This document shows, piece after piece, positions 1 to 8,101 of a DNA stretch of 38,356 nt (positions are counted from its first letter, which is position 1; each line of letters starts with the position of its first letter). The stretch lies in the NCBI GenBank assembly GCA_023129255.1, contig JAGMCH010000061.1:1-38356 (forward strand), given 5' to 3'. The notes beneath the pieces are model-generated. The model was not told the origin of the DNA. It made no database searches and saw only the letters and a program-made list of their open reading frames with translations. Source of the DNA: Dehalococcoidales bacterium (GTDB lineage Bacteria > Chloroflexota > Dehalococcoidia > Dehalococcoidales > BS750m-G39). The translations under genes and the position numbers were made by a program.

Positions 1-253
1 CGTATACCTTAGTCCTTTGCCCACGAACACTGGTGAAGATACTATCAAGCCTGCCACTGCTAGCCAGATAAACCATAACCGAAAAGACAGGCAATATACT
101 GACAGCGATTAAAATCAGCGACCATTTGAGGGCATCGGCTATGCTGGACGCCGACTCAAAGGAAAGCAAAAGGATTACTACCAGACTCACCGCGAAGGGA
201 TTCAGGATATGAGAGGTCAGGTTAGCTATCCGCTTTCTGGTCTCAATTTGCAT
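1..253 (-). CDS. Membrane protein, 5' part only (cut by window edge)
   Basis: A minus-strand frame opens with ATG at 253 (MQIETRKRIANLTSHILNPF) and stays open to base 1, so only the first 84 residues are present. It shows two hydrophobic stretches, around residues 22-32 and 44-62, followed by a basic loop (VRGQRTKVY). Membrane proteins with an N-terminal ILNPF-type segment and an RxQR loop include PAP2-like phosphatases, but no phosphatase motif falls in the visible part, so no function is claimed. It is divergent from the ABC exporter that starts at 322, and the 68-base gap would hold both promoters. Confidence 0.6.
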   Translation of the reverse strand, partial: MQIETRKRIANLTSHILNPFAVSLVVILLLSFESASSIADALKWSLILIAVSILPVFSVMVYLASSGRLDSIFTSVRGQRTKVY

Positions 254-281
254 TTGCCAAAGGCTCTACCATTAAACTTGC

Positions 282-310
282 TTGACTAATCTGATGCATA
301 ATTATATCCT
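282..310 (+). promoter_or_regulatory. Possible promoter for the first ABC exporter
   Basis: TTGACT at 282-287 is followed after 17 bases by TATCCT at 305-310. The -35 is good and the -10 is weak (4 of 6). The predicted transcript start near 317 lies only a few bases before ATG 322, and no Shine-Dalgarno sequence is visible, so the mRNA may be leaderless. Confidence 0.3.
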
Positions 311-321
311 TATTGACGGCT

Positions 322-1080
322 ATGGTAAAGAGGGGACCTACCGCACCAGCGGTTGAGGTAGATAAGGCTTCGTTCAGCTACAATAATATAAAGGCAATTG
401 ATGAGCTATCGCTACAGGTGCCCAGCGGTATAAGCTTTGGATTACTTGGACCAAATGGTGCCGGAAAAACCACCCTCATTCGGCTGCTGGTCGGTCTCTT
501 AAAGCCAAAATCGGGCAGCGTCCGGATATTAGGAAAAACCCCCTCCCGCAAGACTGCCCACCTTATTGGCTATATGCCACAACTCCACTCCCTCTACACT
601 GAGCTGTCGGTTATCCAGAATGTAGACTTCTTTGCCCGGGTTTATCAGCTAAGCGATAAGCACCAGCGAGCCCAGCGGGTAGAAGAAGCTATCAGATTGG
701 TTGACATGTGGCAGCGCCGTAAAGACTCGGTGCTAAGATTAAGCGGCGGAATGAGACAGAGGGTTAGCCTGGCTTGCGCTATAGTTCATAACCCGCCTCT
801 GCTTTTCCTTGACGAGCCTACTGTTGGCCTTGACCCCGAGCTAAGGGTTACCTTCTGGGAGCATTTTGCTACTCTGACCAAACAGGGCATTACCCTTGTT
901 ATTTCCAGTCATACTATGGATGATGCTGCCCACTGTGACCGCCTTGCCTTTATGCGTGATGGCAAGGTCATTGCCCGGGGCACTCCCAGTGAGCTACAGC
1001 AAGCTACCGGCAAACCCGGCGCCACTCTGGAAGACGCCTTTCTCTATTTTATCCATCGTGAGGATAGAAGTGATTCCTAG
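322..1080 (+). CDS. ABC-2 type exporter, ATP-binding subunit
   Basis: This is the ATPase of a two-gene exporter of the DrrA/CcmA kind, cytoplasmic and coupled to the permease that follows. Counting from the upstream TTG at 313, Walker A is GPNGAGKTT (residues 46-54), the signature is LSGGMRQR, Walker B is LLFLDEPTVGLDP and the switch histidine is in SSHTMDD. All catalytic motifs are intact. The length of about 252 residues is usual for the family. The start is uncertain: TTG 313 and ATG 322 are both possible, and neither has a ribosome binding site; ATG is preferred here. The 3' end overlaps the permease gene by 11 bases, which implies coupled expression. The substrate cannot be read from the sequence; relatives export drugs, lipids or polysaccharides. 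Confidence 0.9.
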   Translation: MVKRGPTAPAVEVDKASFSYNNIKAIDELSLQVPSGISFGLLGPNGAGKTTLIRLLVGLLKPKSGSVRILGKTPSRKTAHLIGYMPQLHSLYTELSVIQNVDFFARVYQLSDKHQRAQRVEEAIRLVDMWQRRKDSVLRLSGGMRQRVSLACAIVHNPPLLFLDEPTVGLDPELRVTFWEHFATLTKQGITLVISSHTMDDAAHCDRLAFMRDGKVIARGTPSELQQATGKPGATLEDAFLYFIHREDRSDS

Positions 1081-1807
1081 CCAAGCTTTTACCATTGCCA
1101 CCAGGATTATAAACCAGCTAATACGAGACCGCAGAACCATGGTTCTGATTGTAGTGGTGCCGCTGGTGGTAATGACCCTCATCGGTTTAAGCTTCCCCGA
1201 AGGCACTGTCCTGGATTATATCGCCCCGGCACTGCTGGCAACAATGGCGCTATTCTTCAGTTTCCTGCTTACCGGGATTAGCTTCCTCAGAGAACGCTCT
1301 CAGGGCACCATGGAGCGCCTGATGGCATCGCCAGTGTCACGCCTGGATATAGTGGTTGGCTATCTATTTGGCTTTTTTATCTTCGCTTTGCTCCAGACGC
1401 TAATTGTAGTCCTGTTCACCATTTATGCGTTGGATGTTACCTATCAGGGGGATTTATGGCAGATTTTCATATTTCAAATCGTGATAATAACCGCAGCCGT
1501 TAATCTGGGCATATTTATATCAACCTTTGCCCGAAACGAATTCCAGATGGTCCAGTTTATCCCGTTAATCATCTTTCCCCAGATATTCCTCTGCGGGGTT
1601 ATCTGGCCGGTGGAGCAAATGCCCAATTACCTGCAGTGGCTATCCAAAATACTGCCACTGACCTACGGCGTGGATGGGCTGCGGGATATTATGCTCGCTG
1701 GCAAGAGCTTGCTCGATGTCGGCTTTGAGCTAGCAGTCCTGGTCGGCTTTGCCGTCGTCATATCAATCATAGCCGCTTTTACCCTGAGGAGAGGTGCTGC
1801 CGGCTAG
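1070..1807 (+). CDS. ABC-2 type exporter, permease subunit
   Basis: An integral membrane protein of about 245 residues with six hydrophobic segments, matching the ABC-2 permease layout (DrrB/NodJ-like). The conserved block around FLCGVIWPVEQMP before the last two helices is typical of this family. The frame is open back to 896, but that extension runs through the ATPase gene and is not membrane-like. GTG at 1070, with GTGAGG at 1058-1063 six bases upstream, is the likely start and gives an 11-base overlap with the ATPase. With the ATPase it forms a complete exporter of unknown substrate. Confidence 0.85.
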   Translation: MIPSQAFTIATRIINQLIRDRRTMVLIVVVPLVVMTLIGLSFPEGTVLDYIAPALLATMALFFSFLLTGISFLRERSQGTMERLMASPVSRLDIVVGYLFGFFIFALLQTLIVVLFTIYALDVTYQGDLWQIFIFQIVIITAAVNLGIFISTFARNEFQMVQFIPLIIFPQIFLCGVIWPVEQMPNYLQWLSKILPLTYGVDGLRDIMLAGKSLLDVGFELAVLVGFAVVISIIAAFTLRRGAAG

Positions 1808-1826
1808 CCCCAGATAAAGGTTTATT

Positions 1827-2483
1827 ATGGGAATTAGAGAGAATGTTCAACAACTGCTAAAAGAGCTGCCCGGCGGGGTGGAACTGGTAGTCGCCACCAA
1901 AGCCAGGACAGCTGAAGAAGTGCTTCAAGCAGTGGACTCCGGTATAAAGATTGTGGGGGAAAATTATGTCCAGGAAGCAGAAAGAATTTACCCGGTAGTA
2001 GGCAATAAAGCGAAGTGGCACATGATTGGACACCTCCAAAAAAATAAGGTGAAAAAAGCGGTAAGACTGTTTGATATGATAGAAACCGTCGATTCGGTTG
2101 ACATCGCCAGAGAGATTGATAAGCGATGCGCTCAAATCGGTAAAGTAATGCCGGTATTAGTCGAGATAAATAGTGGCCGGGAGAAGCAGAAATCAGGCGT
2201 ACTGCCCGAAAACGCCGAACAGCTAATAAAAGAGATTTCAAGCTTGCCTAATATAAAAGTAATGGGGTTGATGACTATGGGGCCTCGCTTTGGCAACCCT
2301 GAGGATTCAAGACCCTATTTTATAACCACCAGAAAAATATTCGACCGGATTAAAGCGCTTGAGCTACCTAATATAGAGATGAGATATCTTTCCATGGGAA
2401 TGACCAACTCCTACCCCATTGCCCTGGAGGAAGGGGCAAACATGGTAAGAATAGGGACTAAGATATTTGGAGAAAGAACCTAG
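1827..2483 (+). CDS. YggS/PROSC family pyridoxal-phosphate homeostasis protein
   Basis: A single-domain PLP-binding protein with the alanine-racemase fold. Family members hold PLP in the cytoplasm and affect vitamin B6 and amino-acid balance without a known reaction of their own. The PLP lysine is probably K25 in VVATK. Other family marks are GENYVQE, WHMIGHLQKNK, the VNSGREKQKSG-like segment (here EINSGREKQKSG), LSMGMTNSYPIA and VRIGTKIFGER at the C-terminus. The 218 residues are close to the usual length. The family's more common SMGMSxD is here SMGMTNS. It lies 19 bases after the ABC permease and 25 bases before the Mrp gene, probably in one transcript. Confidence 0.9.
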   Translation: MGIRENVQQLLKELPGGVELVVATKARTAEEVLQAVDSGIKIVGENYVQEAERIYPVVGNKAKWHMIGHLQKNKVKKAVRLFDMIETVDSVDIAREIDKRCAQIGKVMPVLVEINSGREKQKSGVLPENAEQLIKEISSLPNIKVMGLMTMGPRFGNPEDSRPYFITTRKIFDRIKALELPNIEMRYLSMGMTNSYPIALEEGANMVRIGTKIFGERT

Positions 2484-2508
2484 CTTTAAGAACAGGAGGA
2501 GAAATTCT

Positions 2509-3543
2509 ATGGCGACTGAAGAGCAAGTAAGGGAGAGTTTGGAAAAGGTAATAGTTCCCGGGGTTATGCGTAGCCTGAATGGGCTGAATCTGGTGCGCCA
2601 GGTCACCACCTCTGACCAGGAAGTCAAAATCACTCTGTCTTCTTCAGCCCTGAATGCCGAGACTCAGGAATTGATTAGTTCCAAGACCAAAGCCGTGGTG
2701 GAGAAGCTGCCCGGGGTAAAAAGGGTAGAGATAGAGTTTATTGCGGCTAAGCCCACCGAGCTAAATCAAATTGGACATATCATCGCCGTAATGAGTGGTA
2801 AAGGGGGGGTAGGCAAATCGCTGGTAGCCAGCCTGACAGCCATTGCCCTCAAACGCCAAGGCTATGAAGTGGGCATACTGGACGCTGACCTGACCGGTCC
2901 CAGCATCCCCAAGATGTTTGGCATCACCGCCCGCCCCACCGGCAGCGATACCGGAATTATGCCCGTGCTCTCAAGGGCAGGGATTGAACTCATGTCCATT
3001 AACCTGCTACTGCCTCAAGAGGATGACGCCGTTATCTGGCGTGGACCTCTCATCAGCAACACCATCAAGCAATTCTGGGAGGGTGTGCTCTGGGGTAAGC
3101 TAGACTATCTAGTAATAGACCTGCCCCCGGGCACCGCCGATGCCCCCCTTACCGTAATGCAATCATTTCCCATCTCCGGGGTTATCATCGTCTTCACCCC
3201 TCAGGCCTTAACCACCATGATAGTTAGAAAAGCGGTAAACATGGCTCAAAAAATGGATAAGCCCGTCCTGGGCGTGGTTGAGAATATGAGCTACCTATAC
3301 ATACCCGAAATAGACAAACGGATTGAACTCTTCGGCAGAAGCCGGGGAGATGAAATGGCACAAGCAGCCAGGGCGCCTTTACTGGGGCAATTGCCCCTGG
3401 ACCCGGAGCTAGCCAAGCTTTGTGACCAAGGCAACATCGAGCGCTACGACTCCGAGATTATGAAAAGCCTTGGTCAATCTCTTCCTCAAGCCATATCGGC
3501 TAAGGCGTCACAGAAACCGCCCCTTGACGAAGTAAAGCCTTAG
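2509..3543 (+). CDS. Mrp/ApbC-type P-loop ATPase, Fe-S carrier family
   Basis: A 344-residue protein with an N-terminal DUF59/MIP18-like domain (about residues 1-80) and a Mrp/NBP35 ATPase domain. The deviant Walker A is MSGKGGVGKS (residues 95-104), and the DLPPGTADAPLT block is at about 204-215. Relatives bind and deliver Fe-S clusters. The start is ATG 2509, with AGGAGG at 2494-2499; the frame extends to 2467 inside yggS, but that part carries the ribosome binding site. Oddity: after ENMSY, where ApbC proteins usually carry a CxxC cluster-binding pair, this protein has YIPEIDKR (residues 264-271), and no nearby cysteine pair replaces it. A ferredoxin gene follows 390 bases later. Cluster binding is therefore doubtful although the family assignment is firm. 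Confidence 0.9.
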   Translation: MATEEQVRESLEKVIVPGVMRSLNGLNLVRQVTTSDQEVKITLSSSALNAETQELISSKTKAVVEKLPGVKRVEIEFIAAKPTELNQIGHIIAVMSGKGGVGKSLVASLTAIALKRQGYEVGILDADLTGPSIPKMFGITARPTGSDTGIMPVLSRAGIELMSINLLLPQEDDAVIWRGPLISNTIKQFWEGVLWGKLDYLVIDLPPGTADAPLTVMQSFPISGVIIVFTPQALTTMIVRKAVNMAQKMDKPVLGVVENMSYLYIPEIDKRIELFGRSRGDEMAQAARAPLLGQLPLDPELAKLCDQGNIERYDSEIMKSLGQSLPQAISAKASQKPPLDEVKP

Positions 3544-3566
3544 ACTTACTCTATTAGGGGGGACAA

Positions 3567-3824
3567 ATGGTTGAAGAAAGGGAAAGAGAAAGACTGGCTC
3601 AGGAAGAGCTAGTTAGAAAAAGAATTGATGAAAAGGGAAATAAGTGGCGAAAGGTCTATTTCGGTGGTGGAGCACACTTCCGAAACTGGCTTAAGCAATG
3701 TCGGGAATTGGGCGAGGTTGAGGTGGAGGAAATAGACTCCACCGGGTTTAAGTGCTTTGAGGAGGCTGGCGAAAAATTATACCGAATCTGGATGAAGGAA
3801 GAAGACGAAGGCAAGCAGAAATGA
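3567..3824 (+). CDS. Small charged protein of unknown function
   Basis: An 85-residue soluble protein, not recognised. The first 25 residues are a very charged stretch rich in Glu, Arg and Lys that is likely helical. The middle holds KVYFGGGAHFRNWLKQCREL and a second cysteine in FKCFEEAG. GGGGGG just before ATG 3567 serves as ribosome binding site. It lies 23 bases after the Mrp gene and before the ferredoxin, so it may belong to the same Fe-S-related transcript; that link is position only. Confidence 0.6.
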   Translation: MVEERERERLAQEELVRKRIDEKGNKWRKVYFGGGAHFRNWLKQCRELGEVEVEEIDSTGFKCFEEAGEKLYRIWMKEEDEGKQK

Positions 3825-3933
3825 GAAAAATGCGTTACCCCAGCGGCAATCTGAGGAGGTGAATAAAAAGGTGCATTGAATAGGGATAAATGGTAAAATA
3901 AGCATAATCAGAGTCAGGAGGATAGTTAAAGAA

Positions 3934-4200
3934 ATGGCATACAAGATTACTGAAGAGTGCATTAGCTGCGGAGCCTGTGAACCAGAGTGCGCTAATGAGG
4001 CCATCTCCGAAGGAGAGGAAATCTACGTGATTGACCCCAATAAGTGCACCGAGTGCGTGGGCAACTATGAAGCACCCAAGTGCGTCGAGGTCTGTCCCGT
4101 GGATTGCTGTATACCCGACCCCGCCCATAAGGAAAGTCGGGAGCAACTGCTTGAGAAGTGGAAGAAGCTACACCCGGGTGAAACTCCGGCATCTACCTAA
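3934..4200 (+). CDS. 2[4Fe-4S] ferredoxin
   Basis: An 88-residue low-potential electron carrier. The first cluster motif is C9-x2-C12-x2-C15-x3-C19. The second is C38-x2-C41-x8-C50-x3-C54-P, the longer spacing seen in YfhL/Allochromatium-type ferredoxins. Two more cysteines (C58, C59) follow in [11 protein letters not shown]-terminal helix of about 25 residues ends the protein, as in that subgroup. CAGGAGG lies 11 bases before ATG 3934. It is the last protein gene before the tRNA and could serve any anaerobic oxidoreductase; the neighbouring Mrp-type gene hints at, but does not prove, a link to Fe-S metabolism. Confidence 0.93.
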   Translation: MAYKITEECISCGACEPECANEAISEGEEIYVIDPNKCTECVGNYEAPKCVEVCPVDCCIPDPAHKESREQLLEKWKKLHPGETPAST

Positions 4201-4269
4201 CACCTTTTAGCCTTAACGCTGCTTGGCTTTGGCAGAGGCAATAATGATAAGTATGCCTTCTCCCTGCGT

Positions 4270-4344
4270 TCCCCGATAGCTCAATGGTAGAGCGGGCGGC
4301 TGTTAACCGCTAGGTTGTAGGTTCGAGTCCTACTCGGGGAGCCA
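4270..4344 (+). tRNA. tRNA-Asn (anticodon GTT), CCA encoded
   Basis: The acceptor stem TCCCCGA (4270-4276) pairs with TCGGGGA (4334-4340), followed by discriminator G and an encoded CCA (4342-4344). The D arm contains AGCTCAATGGTAGAGC. The anticodon stem GCGG/CCGC encloses the loop CTGTTAA with anticodon GTT. The T arm contains GGTTCGAGTCC. All four arms are intact. It stands alone, in the same direction as the ferredoxin and prfA. Confidence 0.97.
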
Positions 4345-4349
4345 GTTAT

Positions 4350-4575
4350 TCTTTCTTTTTTTAAATTTCCCCACCCCCCCTTAAAGTATGTTTTGCTTCC
4401 CATACCCACCCGCCCAAAAGAGGTTTCGCCCTTAAATTCCCGCTTGTTATATCCCCCCCCCTCTACAGAAGACCAGCTTAAGAGGGTGCTTTAAGAGGGG
4501 CACCAGCCCCTATAGGGCGGGAGGGTGGGGAAAAAGACAAAGAAAGCTGGGGGTGGGAGGGGGAGAGCAAAGCCC
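4350..4575. repeat. Hairpin plus G-quadruplex intergenic repeat (degenerate, possibly two facing parts)
   Basis: This fills most of the 340-base gap between tRNA-Asn and prfA, and no gene is seen in it. The forward core has hairpin GGGGC-ACCA-GCCCC (4497-4510), a TATA linker and GGGCGGGAGGGTGGGG (4515-4530), four G-runs with one-base loops. Upstream, CCCATACCCACCCGCCC (4399-4415) is the same kind of tract on the other strand. The layout matches the elements at 14061, 28218, 28891, 33693 and 36990. Confidence 0.65.
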
Positions 4576-4633
4576 CCAATGGGGGGTGGGAACAGTAAGC
4601 ATCAGTAAACAATCGAGGAACAACACCCCAAAT

Positions 4634-4662
4634 TTGAGCCCTCGTTACGCCTATGTTATAAT
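4634..4662 (+). promoter_or_regulatory. Sigma-70-type promoter for prfA
   Basis: TTGAGC (4634-4639), a 17-base spacer and a perfect TATAAT (4657-4662). The predicted start near 4669 leaves a short leader with AGGA before ATG 4685. Confidence 0.6.
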
Positions 4663-4684
4663 TTCTTTGTAGGAATAAATCGCT

Positions 4685-5755
4685 ATGTGGGAAAGATTAG
4701 AGCAAATAGAGAAGCGTTACCAGGAGCTAGAGCGGCAAATAGCTAACCCTGAGGTAGCCACTGACCTGAAAAAATTACAGGCATTGTCTCAGGAGAAGGC
4801 CGGTATTGAGGGCCTGGTAACCAAATATAGACAATATAAGGCAACCGCCAAGCAGCTAGAGGACACGAAAGCAATGCTCGCCGGCGGGCTGGATGAAGGC
4901 ATGAGCGCCCTGGCCAAGCAGGAGATAGAAAGCCTGGAGACAAAGCTAGACCGCCAACTTAATGAGCTAAAGCTCGCCCTCCTGCCCAAGGATGCCAATG
5001 ACGACCGAGACATCATTATGGAAATCCGGGCCGGAGCCGGCGGCGATGAAGCCGGTCTATTTGCCGCCGACCTCTTCCGCATGTATTCCCGCTATGCTCA
5101 AGCCAAAGGCTGGGAAGCGGATGTTATTGATAGTAATGAGAGCGGCATCGGCGGCTTTAAGGAAATTATATTTGAGATAAAGGGTAAAGGCGCCTTCAGC
5201 CGTCTGAAGTATGAGCGAGGGGTACATCGGGTGCAGCGGGTGCCGGTTACCGAATCTTCAGGCAGAATTCATACCTCAACGGCTACCGTGGCTGTTCTCC
5301 CTCAAGCCGATGAGGTAGAGGTAGCCATCAATCCTAACGACCTTAAAATTGACTTCTACCACAGTCGGGGGGCGGGGGGACAAAATGTAAATAAGGTAGC
5401 CACTGCCGTCCGTATCACTCACCTCACCACTGGGATAGTAAGCACCTGCCAGGATGAACGCTCACAGCTAAGAAACAGGACAAAGGCGATGGCGGTGCTC
5501 CGAGCCCGACTCCTGGATTCGGAGCAGCGCAAACAGGAGGAGGAGATAACCAAACAGCGCCGTTCCCAGGTGGGCACCGGCGACCGCGCCGAAAAGATAA
5601 GGACCTACAACTTCCCTCAAGACCGCGTTTCCGACCACCGCATTGGCCTAACCCTGCGCAACCTGCCCCGTATCCTGGAGGGGGAGCTTGACGAGCTCAT
5701 CGACGCTCTAGCCACCAGTGACCAAGCCAAATGGCTGGAGAGGCAACTGGCGTGA
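4685..5755 (+). CDS. prfA: Peptide chain release factor 1
   Basis: RF1 reads UAA and UAG stop codons and triggers peptide release on the ribosome. The codon-recognition tripeptide is PVT at residues 187-189 in [11 protein letters not shown] (RF2 would have SPF), and the catalytic GGQ is at 231-233 in GAGGQNVNK. The 356 residues are full length. The glutamine of GGQ is the methylation target of PrmC, whose gene overlaps the 3' end by 4 bases, a common pairing. A good promoter lies immediately upstream. Confidence 0.97.
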   Translation: MWERLEQIEKRYQELERQIANPEVATDLKKLQALSQEKAGIEGLVTKYRQYKATAKQLEDTKAMLAGGLDEGMSALAKQEIESLETKLDRQLNELKLALLPKDANDDRDIIMEIRAGAGGDEAGLFAADLFRMYSRYAQAKGWEADVIDSNESGIGGFKEIIFEIKGKGAFSRLKYERGVHRVQRVPVTESSGRIHTSTATVAVLPQADEVEVAINPNDLKIDFYHSRGAGGQNVNKVATAVRITHLTTGIVSTCQDERSQLRNRTKAMAVLRARLLDSEQRKQEEEITKQRRSQVGTGDRAEKIRTYNFPQDRVSDHRIGLTLRNLPRILEGELDELIDALATSDQAKWLERQLA

Positions 5756-6606
5756 CCTTAAAACAGGCTCTAAGCCGCGCCAGGGGCATTCTGGCTGGAA
5801 ATAATATTGAGGATGCCCCTCTGGAAGCTGAGCTTCTGCTGAAGTATGCCTTAAAAATAAGCCGAACCCAGTTATATCTAGACCTGGACCATGAATTAAG
5901 CCCCCAGCAAGAGCAAACCTTCTGGCGACTGGTCGAACGCCGCTTAAGTGGTGAGCCCACTGCCTATACAACCACACATCGCGAATTCTACGGGCTCGAT
6001 TTCTATGTTGACCCCCGCGTTCTCATCCCCCGACCGGAAAGCGAGCTACTGGTTGAGGTAGCCCTCGGTCTGGCTCAAAATCACCCATTATCTACCATCG
6101 CTGACATTGGCACCGGCTGTGGGGCTATTGCCATCAGCCTGGCGCTTGAGCTGCCAAAGACCAGGATTTACGCCACCGATATATCAGCCCCCGCCCTTGA
6201 GGTCGCCATACTCAACTGCCAAAAACATGGGGTGATAGATAGAGTCCATCTCCTCCACGGCGATATGCTTGACCCCCTCCTTGAGCCAGTTGACCTTATA
6301 ATAGCCAACTTACCTTATGTCAAGGAATCGGAAATAGCCGGGGTAAAATTTGAGCCGCGGCTGGCGCTTGATGGAGGCTCAGACGGAACGGAGAGAGTAC
6401 GCCAGCTATGCCGACAGGCGGGCGGCAAACTATCAGCCGGCGGCTCTTTGCTTCTGGAAATTGGACGGGGACAGAGAGGGGCTGTAACCGCCCTACTTAA
6501 TACCCTCTTCCCCAATGGCGGAATAGAAGTCGTGCCTGACTTGAGCGGCATAGACCGGGTGATAAGCCTCAGCCTCACCGCCAGCAAACACAAGGTGGCT
6601 AGATAA
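5752..6606 (+). CDS. prmC: Release-factor glutamine methyltransferase PrmC (HemK)
   Basis: This enzyme methylates the GGQ glutamine of RF1 and RF2 using S-adenosylmethionine. The SAM-binding motif I is [10 protein letters not shown] (residues 118-127) and the substrate-binding motif is NLPY (186-189; the family consensus is NPPY, and NLPY is an accepted variant). RPESELL (94-100) is also typical. Start choice: ATG 5731 has no ribosome binding site, whereas GTG 5752 has GGAGAGG eight bases upstream and overlaps the prfA stop, giving 284 residues, the usual size. It is translationally coupled to prfA and to the next gene, whose ATG shares a base with its stop. Confidence 0.95.
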   Translation: MTLKQALSRARGILAGNNIEDAPLEAELLLKYALKISRTQLYLDLDHELSPQQEQTFWRLVERRLSGEPTAYTTTHREFYGLDFYVDPRVLIPRPESELLVEVALGLAQNHPLSTIADIGTGCGAIAISLALELPKTRIYATDISAPALEVAILNCQKHGVIDRVHLLHGDMLDPLLEPVDLIIANLPYVKESEIAGVKFEPRLALDGGSDGTERVRQLCRQAGGKLSAGGSLLLEIGRGQRGAVTALLNTLFPNGGIEVVPDLSGIDRVISLSLTASKHKVAR

Positions 6607-7193
6607 TGAAGACCAGATCTACCATGGTCTCGGCAATACTCCTGGCTGCCGGCGAAGCCAAACGCATGGGCAAGCTCAAGCAACTGATGCCCCTGGGCAA
6701 CACCACTATTGTGGAACAAACCATTGATAACTTCTCAAGTTCCAGGGTAAGCGAGGTCATCGTAGTGCTGGGGCATAGAGCCGAAGAGATAATGAAGAGA
6801 ATAGCCACTAGACCTATCAAGATGGTAGTAAATCCGCTCTACCGCCAGGGTATGAGCACCTCCATAGCCGCCGGGCTAACATTCATTGATAGCCAAGCCC
6901 AGGCAGTTATGCTCGCCCTGGCTGACCAGCCCTTTGTTGATAGCCAGACTCTCAATAGGCTGATAGCGGAATTTGAGGCTCATGATAAGGGTATTGCCAT
7001 CCCCACCTATAAGGGCAAAAGAGGACACCCTCTTATCTTCTCCATAAAATATAAAGCTCAGCTATCCGGGTTAAAGGGCGATATCGGGGGCAGAGAGATA
7101 ATCAAGCGTCACCCCGAGGACATCCTTGAGGTAGCCGTTGACTGCGAAGGCATCGTTATCGACGTCGACACTATGCCCCAAGGTTCAGCTTGA
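6606..7193 (+). CDS. MobA/MocA-like nucleotidyltransferase
   Basis: A 195-residue NTP-transferase of the MobA-like family, relatives of which attach CMP or GMP to molybdopterin. The N-terminal nucleotide loop is LLAAGEAKRMGKLKQL, followed by the LADQPFVDS metal-binding segment and GKRGHPLIF, typical of MocA/CoxC-type cytidylyltransferases. ATG 6606 overlaps the prmC stop by one base; ATG 6624 is an alternative. It is cotranscribed with prfA-prmC but functionally unrelated to them. No molybdenum cofactor gene or molybdoenzyme lies in the window, so the true substrate is open. Confidence 0.82.
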   Translation: MKTRSTMVSAILLAAGEAKRMGKLKQLMPLGNTTIVEQTIDNFSSSRVSEVIVVLGHRAEEIMKRIATRPIKMVVNPLYRQGMSTSIAAGLTFIDSQAQAVMLALADQPFVDSQTLNRLIAEFEAHDKGIAIPTYKGKRGHPLIFSIKYKAQLSGLKGDIGGREIIKRHPEDILEVAVDCEGIVIDVDTMPQGSA

Positions 7194-7218
7194 CACACAA
7201 TCGCCCCGATGTTAAATT
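7190..7218 (+). promoter_or_regulatory. Promoter for etfBA
   Basis: A perfect TTGACA (7190-7195), a 17-base spacer and TAAATT (7213-7218). It overlaps the stop codon of the preceding gene, so etfBA can be transcribed apart from the prfA operon. Confidence 0.5.
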
Positions 7219-7264
7219 AATCAATTGGGTTCTTTACTCAAGGTAAGCAGGAGGAATGAGCATT

Positions 7265-8065
7265 ATGAATATGATTGTCTGCATCAAGCAAGTGATTGAC
7301 CCTGAGGCACCCCCCGCCAGCTTCAAGATTGACCCCTCCAGCAATAAGGTGGTGCCGCCAGCGGGGGTATCGCCGATAATTGACCCCTACGCTGAATATG
7401 CGGTAGAGGCAGCACTCAAGCTTAAGGATGCCCTGGGAGGTAAAATCACTGCCATAAGCCTGGGCACAAACCAGCTCAGAGATATAGCAAAAAAACCGCT
7501 AGCCATGGGGGCTGATGAGCTCATCTTATTGGAGGATGAGTCCTTTGATGAGGGCGATAGTTGGTCAACAGCCTATGCACTGGCGATGAGCATCAAAAAG
7601 CTCGGCGACTATGATATCATCTTCTGTGGCCGGGAGGCTTCTGACTGGAATGCAGGACAGGTAGGCTCAGGCATTGCCGAACTCCTGGGGCTACCCAGTG
7701 TAACCCTAGCCAAGAAGATAGACATCACCGATGGTAAGGCAAGGGTAGAGCGGGTAACTGATGAAGGCTATGAGGTGATTGAGCTGTCCCTACCCGCCTT
7801 GATTACAGTAAGCAATGAGATTGGTGAGCCCCGTTACCCCACTATAAAAGGGATTATGGCCGCCAAAAAGAAGGAGGCGGTTATCTGGAAACCAGCCGAT
7901 ATCGGGGTTGAGGTCTCCCAGCTCGGGGCTGCTGGTAGGCACACCAAGCTGCTAAAATTATTCCAACCAGTCCGCGAAGGGAAATGTGAGATTGTTGAAG
8001 GGGAAAGTCCTGAGGAGGCGGCAGCTAATCTAGCCCTTAAATTAAGAGAGGCTAAAATACTATAG
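7265..8065 (+). CDS. etfB: Electron transfer flavoprotein, beta subunit
   Basis: The beta subunit of the soluble EtfAB flavoprotein, which passes electrons between dehydrogenases and membrane or other acceptors. The start MNMIVCIKQVIDPE, the segment DPYAEYAVEAAL and the nucleotide-binding stretch CGREASDWNAGQVG (residues 121-134) identify it. The last motif ends in QVG, as in FixA and bifurcating types (AQVGP), rather than the NQTG of classical mitochondrial-type EtfB. AGGAGG (7249-7254) lies one base from ATG 7256 but ten bases from ATG 7265, so 7265 is preferred. etfA follows after 36 bases. No acyl-CoA dehydrogenase or quinone oxidoreductase partner lies nearby. Confidence 0.93.
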   Translation: MNMIVCIKQVIDPEAPPASFKIDPSSNKVVPPAGVSPIIDPYAEYAVEAALKLKDALGGKITAISLGTNQLRDIAKKPLAMGADELILLEDESFDEGDSWSTAYALAMSIKKLGDYDIIFCGREASDWNAGQVGSGIAELLGLPSVTLAKKIDITDGKARVERVTDEGYEVIELSLPALITVSNEIGEPRYPTIKGIMAAKKKEAVIWKPADIGVEVSQLGAAGRHTKLLKLFQPVREGKCEIVEGESPEEAAANLALKLREAKIL

Positions 8066-8101
8066 GAATTATCTCTGGCTATGACCTAAGGAGGCGAATC
8101 T

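Noticed and set aside
1834-2241. Minus-strand frame of 135 codons across yggS
   Set aside because: Antisense to a well-supported gene, no ribosome binding site and no recognisable protein pattern.
3821-3861. Thirteen-codon frame overlapping the stop of the gene at 3567
   Set aside because: Too short, without its own ribosome binding site, and with no feature that would suggest a leader peptide.
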